NCBI GenBank assembly: GCA_007127935.1 | Contig: SKYL01000166.1 | Location: 1-9,111 of the forward strand | Reading direction: 5' to 3' | From: Halorhodospira sp. | GTDB taxonomy: Bacteria; Pseudomonadota; Gammaproteobacteria; Nitrococcales; Halorhodospiraceae | DNA: 9,111 nt | Shown: in pieces, positions 1 through 5,690 of the stretch | How the letters are laid out: each line of letters starts with the position of its first letter | Position numbering within the stretch: position 1 is the first letter of the stretch | Notes under the pieces: generated by a model | Seen by the model: the letters and a program-made list of their open reading frames with translations, nothing else | Databases searched by the model: none | What the model was told of the DNA's origin: nothing | Made by a program: the position numbers and the translations under genes

Positions 1-1085
1 CCCTCGGGGATCTCGTTGCCGTCGCCGTCGAGCACCGCCGGGGTGGTCATCAGGTGGCCCACGTTGCGCACCAGCATCAGGGCGCGGCCCGGCAGCGTCA
101 GCGTGCCGCCGTCCGGCGCCGTGTAGACGCGGTCGGCCTCCAACTTGCGCGTGATGGTCTTACCGCCCTTCTCCAGGGTGGTCTCCAGCGTCCCCTTCAT
201 CAGGCCGAGCCAGTTGCGGTAGACGCGGCACTTGTCCTCGGCGTCCACGGCGGCCACCGAGTCCTCGCAGTCCTGGATGGTGGTCAGCGCCGACTCCAGG
301 ACCACGTCCTTGACCCCGGCCGGATGGTCTTTACCGATGGGGTGGCCGCGGTCGACCTGGACCTCGGCGTGGAGGCCGTGGTGGCGCAACAGAACCGAGG
401 TGGGCGCGTCGGCGTCGCCGAGATAACCGGCGAAGCGAGACGGATCGGCGAGACCGGTCTCGCCGCCCCCGGACAGGGTCACCGCCAGCTTGCCGCCGGC
501 CACCCGGTACGCCGTGGCGTCGGCGTGGCTGCCCCCGGCCAACGGCGCGAAGTCGTCCAACACCCGGGCGGCCCGCTCCATCACCTTACGCCCACGCCGC
601 GGGTTGTAGGCCGGCCCCTTCTCCAGACCACCCTCCTCGGGGATCAGATCGGTGCCGTAGAGGGCGTCGTAGAGGCTGCCCCAACGGGCGTTGGCGGCGT
701 TCAGGGCGTAGCGGGCGTTATCGACCGGCACCACCAACTGCGGCCCGGCCACCTCGGCGACCTCGGGATCGACGTTGGCGGTGGAGACCTGAACCTCGCC
801 CCCATCCGGCACCAAGTAACCGATCTCCTGGAGGAACGCCCGGTACGCCGCCGGATCGTGGGCCTGGTCCCGACGCTCGCGGTGCCAGGCGTCGATGCGC
901 TGCTGGATCTCTTCCCGGCGCTGGAGCAGCTCCCGGTTGCGCGGCCCCAACTCCGCGACGATGCGGCCCAATGACGCCCAAAACGCATCGGCCTCGATGC
1001 CGGTGCCCGGCGCCGCCTCACCGGCGACCAAGTCGTAAAGCTCCCGCGCGACCTGCAGGCCGCCCACCTGAACGCGATCGGTCAT
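1..1085 (-). CDS. glcB: Malate synthase G, N-terminal half (cut by window edge)
   Basis: Malate synthase G condenses glyoxylate with acetyl-CoA and water to malate and CoA. It acts in the cytoplasm in the glyoxylate bypass and glycolate use. I translated the reverse strand from ATG 1085 and found an open frame of 361 codons to the edge. The family usually has about 720 residues, so roughly half is present. Family hallmarks seen are MTDRVQVGGLQVARELYDLV at the N-terminus, NARYALNAANARWGSLYDAL near residues 130-150, DCEDSVAAVDAEDK at residues 272-285, and VRNVGHLMT. The Arg in the last motif (residue 340) matches catalytic Arg338 of the E. coli enzyme. The metal-binding Glu/Asp and the catalytic base lie beyond the edge. 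The start is supported by a purine-rich ribosome site (GAAGGGGGGT, 1091-1100) 5 nt upstream. No isocitrate lyase gene is visible. Confidence 0.97.
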   Translation of the reverse strand, partial: MTDRVQVGGLQVARELYDLVAGEAAPGTGIEADAFWASLGRIVAELGPRNRELLQRREEIQQRIDAWHRERRDQAHDPAAYRAFLQEIGYLVPDGGEVQVSTANVDPEVAEVAGPQLVVPVDNARYALNAANARWGSLYDALYGTDLIPEEGGLEKGPAYNPRRGRKVMERAARVLDDFAPLAGGSHADATAYRVAGGKLAVTLSGGGETGLADPSRFAGYLGDADAPTSVLLRHHGLHAEVQVDRGHPIGKDHPAGVKDVVLESALTTIQDCEDSVAAVDAEDKCRVYRNWLGLMKGTLETTLEKGGKTITRKLEADRVYTAPDGGTLTLPGRALMLVRNVGHLMTTPAVLDGDGNEIPE

Positions 1086-1090
1086 AAGAG

Positions 1091-1117
1091 ACCCCCCTTC
1101 ACGGCGCCTTAGCCGTG
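1091..1117 (-). promoter_or_regulatory. glcB ribosome binding site with abutting leader hairpin
   Basis: On the minus strand a perfect 6-bp stem (CACGGC, 6-nt loop TAAGGC, GCCGTG; positions 1117 down to 1100) ends directly at the ribosome binding site GAAGGGGGGT (1100-1091) of glcB. The stem is followed by the purine run rather than a T-run, so it is not an intrinsic terminator. It could influence initiation, or it could be chance in GC-rich DNA. Confidence 0.4.
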
Positions 1118-1191
1118 GCCTGATCCGAGTGAATGACTGATTGAACGAATAGCCGGACACGCGCCGGCCCGCCAGCGGCGGAGAACGGCGC

Positions 1192-1220
1192 ATGATAACC
1201 AATCTTTATCGGAATGAGCA
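1192..1220 (-). promoter_or_regulatory. Possible sigma70 promoter for glcB
   Basis: On the minus strand, TGCTCA (1220-1215, 3/6 match to TTGACA), a 17-nt spacer and TATCAT (1197-1192, 5/6 match to TATAAT) lie just after the DUF1499 stop codon. A start near 1185 would give a leader of about 100 nt containing the hairpin at 1100-1117. No terminator is visible after the DUF1499 gene, so read-through from that gene is an alternative. Confidence 0.3.
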
Positions 1221-1225
1221 GGGTT

Positions 1226-1969
1226 TTACAGCCGGCGGTCCATCTCGGCGAAGAACCGCCCGATCCGCTCGGCGTTGGCCCCCAGATCGCTCTCTCCCAA
1301 CCGGGACGCGGAGCGGATGTCCACCCGCACCCCGTCGTCGGTCTCGCGCACTCGGATCACCACATCGTCGATGAAGCCGAACCAGAAGCTCCGGTCGGTC
1401 GCCTCCAGCTGGCCGGCCGCGCTGTCCGCCGCCACCACCTGCCACCCCAACTCCTCCGCGGACGCCTTCACGGCGCGGAAGACCTCGTCCCGGTTCACGC
1501 CCGGGTAGATCGCGGGGGCGACCTCGGGATACGCGGCGGCCTGGAGCATGGATGCCCGCTCGCCGGGATAATCGACCCCGTGGGGTGCGGCGGCACGGTC
1601 GTCCGCCAGGGCCACGAAGGCCGGTGGGTCCTCGGTGTCGGTGGAGAGATCGTGGATCGCCGGCGAGGTCACCGAAGCCAAAAAGTACGGCGACGGTATA
1701 GCCACCACCAGCACTCCCACCGCCATGGCGGCCACCGCCCGTCCCCGGCCCCGCTTGCCGCCGAGCCCCAGGGTCGCCCGCACCGCCAACGCCCCCAGAA
1801 GCACCGCCAACGCGCCGCCGGCCACACCGCCCGTCAGCGCCAGCATCGCGCCGCGCAGATCAAGAAACTCCAATTGGTACGCGGGACCCGCAGCCGCGGC
1901 CACCGCCGCGCAGAGGAAAGCCCAGCGAAGGGAGAACTTCGCGAGCTTGGAAATCGGTGCCTGAAACAT
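1226..1969 (-). CDS. DUF1499 family membrane protein
   Basis: A 247-residue protein of unknown function. The N-terminal half holds about three hydrophobic segments (residues roughly 15-32, 40-62 and 75-98), so it is probably an inner-membrane protein. The C-terminal half (about 105-245) is the DUF1499 domain, recognised from HDLSTDTEDPPAFVAL, AIYPGVNRDEVF, ELGWQVVAAD, FGFIDDVVIRVR and SRLGESDLGANAERI. The family is widespread in proteobacteria without an assigned reaction. The start is ATG 1969, with GGGAG (1983-1979) 9 nt upstream on the minus strand. It lies 140 nt upstream of glcB in the same direction and is divergent from the protease gene at 2108. Family assignment is firm. Function is unknown. 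Confidence 0.9.
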   Translation of the reverse strand: MFQAPISKLAKFSLRWAFLCAAVAAAAGPAYQLEFLDLRGAMLALTGGVAGGALAVLLGALAVRATLGLGGKRGRGRAVAAMAVGVLVVAIPSPYFLASVTSPAIHDLSTDTEDPPAFVALADDRAAAPHGVDYPGERASMLQAAAYPEVAPAIYPGVNRDEVFRAVKASAEELGWQVVAADSAAGQLEATDRSFWFGFIDDVVIRVRETDDGVRVDIRSASRLGESDLGANAERIGRFFAEMDRRL

Positions 1970-1998
1970 CGTCTGCCACTCCCTGCCGACCGGCGCCC

Positions 1999-2027
1999 AT
2001 TATGCGGCTCACCGCACGTCACCGCGA
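1999..2027 (-). promoter_or_regulatory. Possible promoter of the DUF1499 gene
   Basis: On the minus strand CATAAT (2004-1999, 5/6 match to TATAAT) lies about 30 nt before the start codon. No good TTGACA is present; the hexamer at the 17-nt spacing is TCGCGG (2027-2022). The same hexamer sits at the same spacing before the mrcA -10 box. Confidence 0.3.
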
Positions 2028-2038
2028 CCCCGACGGGG
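2028..2038. repeat. Small perfect palindrome between divergent promoters
   Basis: CCCCGACGGGG has 5-bp arms around one central base. It sits inside the spacer just upstream of the plus-strand TATAAT (2040-2045) and next to the presumed -35 side of the DUF1499 promoter. An operator is possible, but such short GC palindromes also occur by chance in this composition. Confidence 0.3.
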
Positions 2039-2039
2039 C

Positions 2040-2045
2040 TATAAT
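2040..2045 (+). promoter_or_regulatory. -10 box for the protease gene
   Basis: A perfect TATAAT hexamer in GC-rich surroundings lies 62 nt before the GTG start of the aspartic protease. No recognisable -35 sequence is seen at 16-18 nt upstream. It is the best promoter candidate for the plus-strand pair 2108-3043. Confidence 0.5.
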
Positions 2046-2107
2046 TTGACGCACCTCTAGGCGCTCATCGGCGAGTCGGCGCAAAGCCATCGCGGAGGTC
2101 GAAGAAA

Positions 2108-2632
2108 GTGGGCAGACGGGGCATCGCTCTGGCGTTGGTGCTGTTGGGGACGTGGACCGCCGTGCTGGTGGGGCTCACCTACGTGGGAGAGGCGTGGCTT
2201 ACCCGCCACCAAAACCCCAATGTGTCCGTGGAAACCCTCATCGTCGACACCGGACAGCGGGAAGTCTCCCTGAACCCCAACCATAACGGCCACTACGTTC
2301 TCACCGCACGGATCAACGGCCACCCGGTGGTGGCGATGATCGACACCGGCGCCACCGATGTCTCCATCCCTCTCTCTGTGGCCGACCGCATCGGCCTGGA
2401 ACGGGGGCCGACCATCCGCTATCAGACCGCGGGCGGCCCCGTGGACAACCACATCACCTGGCTCGACCAAGTCGCCGTCGGCGGTATCGAGGTCCGCAAC
2501 GTACGCGGCTCCATCAATCCCCACCTCTCCGGAGACAAGGTATTGCTCGGCATGAGCTTTCTGGCCGAGGTGGAGTTCGCCCAGCAGGCGGGGCAACTAC
2601 ACATGCGCTCACTCCCCGCCGGGGGGCGGTGA
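2108..2632 (+). CDS. Membrane-anchored retropepsin-like aspartic protease (clan AA)
   Basis: A 174-residue protein. Residues 6-26 form one N-terminal hydrophobic anchor, so the rest is probably periplasmic. The protease domain spans about 60-165. It has the single active-site motif IDTGATDVSIP (Asp79-Thr80-Gly81-Ala82), preceded by the typical GHYVLTARINGHPVVAM strand. LLGMSFL (146-152) fits the hydrophobic Gly motif near the end of these domains. With one DTGA per chain, activity would require a homodimer, as in retropepsins. This fits the bacterial 'TIGR02281 clan AA' type. The substrate is unknown. The start is GTG 2108, with GGAGG (2094-2098) 9 nt upstream; no in-frame ATG precedes the anchor. 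The DUF3135-like gene follows after 33 nt, probably in the same transcript. Confidence 0.9.
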   Translation: MGRRGIALALVLLGTWTAVLVGLTYVGEAWLTRHQNPNVSVETLIVDTGQREVSLNPNHNGHYVLTARINGHPVVAMIDTGATDVSIPLSVADRIGLERGPTIRYQTAGGPVDNHITWLDQVAVGGIEVRNVRGSINPHLSGDKVLLGMSFLAEVEFAQQAGQLHMRSLPAGGR

Positions 2633-2665
2633 ACGCACCGGCGCCGTGGCGGCGCGGGAGGCAAA

Positions 2666-3043
2666 ATGACCATGAACCGCACCGAGATGAGCAAGGCGGA
2701 GCAGGAGTTCAATTACTGGGCCGACTTGGCCCGGGACGACCCGGAAGCGTTTGAGCGCACCCGCCGGGAGGCCATCGACGCACTCATCGCCGACGCCCCG
2801 CCGGAACGCCGGGAACTCCTGCGGCGCACCCAGTGGCGGGTCGACCGCGAGCGAGAGCGGGCCGGCAACCCCATGGGGGCGTGCATCCGCCTCTACCGGA
2901 TGATGTGGGAGACCCTCACCCGGGAGTACGGACTGCTCCAAGCCCTCAACACCCCTCTGAAAGTGCGGGACGAAACGGCCGCACGCCGGCGCACGGCCAA
3001 GGTCATCCCCCTGCGGGCCAGGCGCCGGCCCCCTCCACCTTGA
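2666..3043 (+). CDS. Small DUF3135-type protein, function unknown
   Basis: A 125-residue, highly charged, cysteine-poor protein without signal peptide or membrane segment, so presumably cytoplasmic. The pattern FNYWADLARDDPEAFERTRR, then an ALIADAPPERR segment, QWRVDRERERAGNPMGACIRL and RMMWETL resembles the proteobacterial DUF3135 family. Most of it should be alpha-helical. The last 20 residues are Arg/Pro-rich and probably disordered. Two starts are possible: ATG 2666, only 4 nt after GGGAGG (2656-2661), or ATG 2672, 10 nt after it. The second spacing is more usual, and it would shorten the protein by two residues. It lies 33 nt after the protease gene. Its stop codon overlaps the -35 box of rpmE2. 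Family call is moderate; nothing shows what it does. Confidence 0.75.
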   Translation: MTMNRTEMSKAEQEFNYWADLARDDPEAFERTRREAIDALIADAPPERRELLRRTQWRVDRERERAGNPMGACIRLYRMMWETLTREYGLLQALNTPLKVRDETAARRRTAKVIPLRARRRPPPP

Positions 3044-3068
3044 CCCTTGCCGGCGCCGGGGATACCAT
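3040..3068 (+). promoter_or_regulatory. Sigma70-type promoter of rpmE2
   Basis: TTGACC (3040-3045, 5/6 match) is followed by exactly 17 nt and then TACCAT (3063-3068, 4/6 match). The -35 box overlaps the TGA stop of the preceding gene. Transcription would start near 3075, giving a leader of about 45 nt that contains the hairpin at 3081-3099. Confidence 0.5.
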
Positions 3069-3080
3069 CCGCTGCTTATC

Positions 3081-3099
3081 TGCCGCGACAGGTGCGGCA
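3081..3099 (+). promoter_or_regulatory. Leader hairpin upstream of rpmE2
   Basis: TGCCGC, a 7-nt loop (GACAGGT) and GCGGCA form a perfect 6-bp stem. It ends 10 nt before the ribosome binding sequence GAGGTGA (3110-3116). In the predicted short leader this is the only obvious structure. It could be part of an autoregulatory site for L31, a mechanism known for bL31 genes elsewhere. No match to a named leader motif is claimed. Confidence 0.4.
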
Positions 3100-3119
3100 A
3101 CCAGTCACAGAGGTGAGGG

Positions 3120-3392
3120 ATGAAGCAGGGTATCCACCCCGAATACCGTCCGGTGGTCTTTCAGGACATCTCCACGGATTTCGCCTTCCTGACCCGGTCC
3201 ACGGTGGAAACCAGCGAGACCGTCAAGTGGGAAGACGGCAACGAGTATCCGCTGGTCAAGGTCGAGGTCTCCAGCCGCAGCCACCCCTTCTTCACTGGGA
3301 AGCAGCGCGTGGTCAGCGCCGGCGGACAGGTCGATCGCTTCCACAAGCGCTTCGGCATGAACAGGAAGGCCGCCTCCGGCGACAGCAAGTAG
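3120..3392 (+). CDS. rpmE2: 50S ribosomal protein L31 type B (zinc-free paralogue)
   Basis: bL31 sits at the large-subunit central protuberance and contributes to an intersubunit bridge. The 90-residue sequence starts MKQGIHPEYRPVVFQDIST. It contains the type B features FLTRSTVETSETVKW, YPLVKVEVSSRSHPFFTGKQ and QVDRFHKRFGM. It has no cysteine at all, so it is the C-minus form that lacks the zinc ribbon. In many bacteria this form replaces zinc-binding L31 under zinc limitation and is controlled by Zur. No AT-rich Zur-box-like palindrome is visible upstream here, so it may be constitutive or the sole L31. The start is ATG 3120 with GAGGTGA (3110-3116) just upstream. It is transcribed alone, between its own promoter and the terminator at 3420-3454. 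Confidence 0.97.
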   Translation: MKQGIHPEYRPVVFQDISTDFAFLTRSTVETSETVKWEDGNEYPLVKVEVSSRSHPFFTGKQRVVSAGGQVDRFHKRFGMNRKAASGDSK

Positions 3393-3412
3393 CTGTTCGC
3401 TGGAGAACAGCT
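3391..3412 (+). repeat. Hairpin overlapping the rpmE2 stop codon
   Basis: AGCTGTTC, a 6-nt loop and GAACAGCT form a perfect 8-bp stem that begins within the TAG stop. It is not followed by a T-run. It may protect the 3' end or slow polymerase before the terminator 8 nt further on. Confidence 0.5.
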
Positions 3413-3419
3413 GTATTCG

Positions 3420-3454
3420 CCGGCCCGTGCCGTAACCACGGGCTGGGGTTTTTT
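3420..3454 (+). terminator. Intrinsic terminator after rpmE2
   Basis: CCGGCCCGTG (3420-3429), a 7-nt loop and CACGGGCTGG (3437-3446) form a 10-bp GC-rich stem with one G-U pair. Two G's and then six T's (3449-3454) follow. This is a textbook Rho-independent terminator. It separates rpmE2 from the gltA promoter region. Confidence 0.9.
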
Positions 3455-3485
3455 GCTGGCTAATCTATAGAAATTTATTATACAT

Positions 3486-3532
3486 TGTCGCGCTCACGCT
3501 TATACTGAAGCGCTTGTTCCATGAGCGCGACA
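3486..3532. promoter_or_regulatory. Nested inverted repeat enclosing the gltA -10 box
   Basis: The outer arms TGTCGCGCTCA (3486-3496) and TGAGCGCGACA (3522-3532) are perfect 11-bp inverted repeats 25 nt apart. Inside, CGCTT (3497-3501) and AAGCG (3508-3512) form a second perfect inverted pair. The candidate -10 box TATACT (3501-3506) lies at the centre, about 85 nt before the gltA start. An AT-rich stretch (about 3461-3485) lies directly upstream. The -35 side is poor (TTATAC, 3478-3483). The symmetry suggests a two-site operator for a dimeric regulator around the promoter, but the regulator is not identifiable. Confidence 0.6.
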
Positions 3533-3591
3533 CCGCCCGGGCCGGCCGCCGCCGGCGCGCCGTTGGGCCCATTCAACGCGGAGTGCGAGCC

Positions 3592-4890
<1,299 letters not shown>

Positions 4891-4900
4891 CCCGCCCCGT

Positions 4901-4937
4901 CCCGTCATTGCGAGTCCCGGAGGGGCGAAGCAATCTC
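4901..4937 (+). repeat. Palindromic intergenic repeat, copy A
   Basis: The element begins CCCGTCATTGCGAG and ends CGAAGCAATCTC, with internal GTCCC-GGA-GGGGC that can fold as a short stem with one G-U pair. The 'GTCATTGCGAG...GAAGCAATCTC' pattern recurs in intergenic regions of many bacteria. It starts 11 nt after the gltA stop and is inverted relative to copy B. Confidence 0.85.
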
Positions 4938-4964
4938 GATACCGTGGGGGGCATTAACCCAGCA

Positions 4965-5001
4965 GAGATTGCTTCGTCGCTTCGCTCCTCGCAATGACGG
5001 G
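4965..5001 (-). repeat. Palindromic intergenic repeat, copy B (inverted)
   Basis: GAGATTGCTTCG (4965-4976) and CTCGCAATGACGGG (4988-5001) are exact reverse complements of the two ends of copy A (12 and 14 bp). The centre differs: read on the minus strand it is the GAGGAGCGAAGCGACGAAGC form. A and B together form a long inverted repeat spanning 4901-5001 with a 27-nt gap, which could stop transcription from both directions. Confidence 0.85.
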
Positions 5002-5026
5002 TCCATCCGTCGCTGCGAGCCCCGCC

Positions 5027-5062
5027 CCGTCATTGCGAGCCCCGGAGGGGCGAAGCAATCTC
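5027..5062 (+). repeat. Palindromic intergenic repeat, copy C
   Basis: This is nearly identical to copy A and in the same orientation. ATTGC (5032-5036) and GCAAT (5055-5059) form the outer stem, and GCCCC-GGA-GGGGC (5039-5051) forms a perfect inner stem. It ends 6 nt before the stop codon of the convergent gene at 5069. It is the only terminator-like structure for that gene. Confidence 0.85.
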
Positions 5063-5068
5063 CACTGT

Positions 5069-5677
5069 CTAGGCAATCAACTCCCGCACCGCCTCCACCG
5101 AGGCCCGCTCCATCGGCCGCCCATGCACCTCGCTGCGCGGCGCCTCCCGCAGCCCCAACTCATCAAAGACGATCAACTCCACCGCCGCCCCCCCGGCCAC
5201 GAACCGGAAGGCCGGATGCGTCACCCAATCCCCCCGGCCAAAGCGCAGCCGACGCTCCCCGCTTTCATACGGAATCCCGTGCTCCATCAGGAAGAAGGCA
5301 ACCGCCTCGGGCGTATCGGAAAAGAGGTGGAGTTGGATGTCCGAATCGGCGCCGGCCGTCCCGGAAAGCACCGATCCCACCAAGCGCGGACGGAACCGGG
5401 CGAAGAACTCCATCGCCTCCACCGCCCGCCGCCGCAGGGTCCGCAACCCGGCTTCCCGTTCCGCATCCCCAAAGATCTGCTGATACTCGATCAGCGCCTC
5501 CTGGACCTCCCGGTTACTGGGCAGATTACGGGTATCCGGGGCGCCCAACCGCTCCGCCGCCTTCCGCTTGGCGAAGCCGTAGTCGGCCACGCCCTCCTCG
5601 GCCATGATCCGGGCCGCTTCCCGGATCAGGCTCAGGCGCATCCGCTGATCCCGCGTATTGGCGGACTTTTTTGACAT
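5069..5677 (-). CDS. Nucleotidyltransferase-fold protein with degenerate active site
   Basis: A 202-residue soluble protein of unknown function. Residues 15-60 are helical and conserved-looking (REAARIMAEEGVADYGFAKR, then LGAPDTRNLPSNREVQEAL). Residues 99-121 read LVGSVLSGTAGADSDIQLHL and onward, which resembles the GS-x-DxD core of minimal nucleotidyltransferases (Gly101-Ser102, Asp113). However, the second Asp is Gln115. AVELIVF (165-171, Glu167) could supply a third acidic strand. I recall relatives labelled as UDP-N-acetylmuramate-alanine ligase, but no Mur-ligase ATP-binding loop is present, so I do not support that name. Start: ATG 5677, 13 nt after the mrcA stop. The frame is open further upstream, but that part overlaps mrcA and is not family-like. 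No ribosome site is obvious, so translational coupling to mrcA is likely. Confidence 0.75.
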   Translation of the reverse strand: MSKKSANTRDQRMRLSLIREAARIMAEEGVADYGFAKRKAAERLGAPDTRNLPSNREVQEALIEYQQIFGDAEREAGLRTLRRRAVEAMEFFARFRPRLVGSVLSGTAGADSDIQLHLFSDTPEAVAFFLMEHGIPYESGERRLRFGRGDWVTHPAFRFVAGGAAVELIVFDELGLREAPRSEVHGRPMERASVEAVRELIA

Positions 5678-5690
5678 CACACAGAGGACG

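Noticed and set aside
54..974. Long plus-strand open frame (306 codons)
   Set aside because: Antisense to glcB, whose reverse-strand translation matches malate synthase G throughout. The plus product is low-complexity and unlike any family; long antisense frames are expected at this GC content.
3393..3410. LexA-like site (CTGT...ACAG) after rpmE2
   Set aside because: The half-sites are 10 nt apart, whereas the CTGT-N8-ACAG SOS box needs 8. They are the arms of a hairpin at the stop codon and there is no promoter there.
3514..3591. Upstream extension of citrate synthase from ATG 3514
   Set aside because: The extra 26 residues are Arg/Ala-rich and unlike GltA. They overlap the inverted repeat and presumed transcript start. 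ATG 3592 has its own ribosome site and family-like N-terminus.
4901..5062. CRISPR array or insertion sequence
   Set aside because: Copies alternate in orientation, spacing is irregular, no equal-length spacers are present, and no transposase lies nearby. A palindromic intergenic repeat family explains it better.
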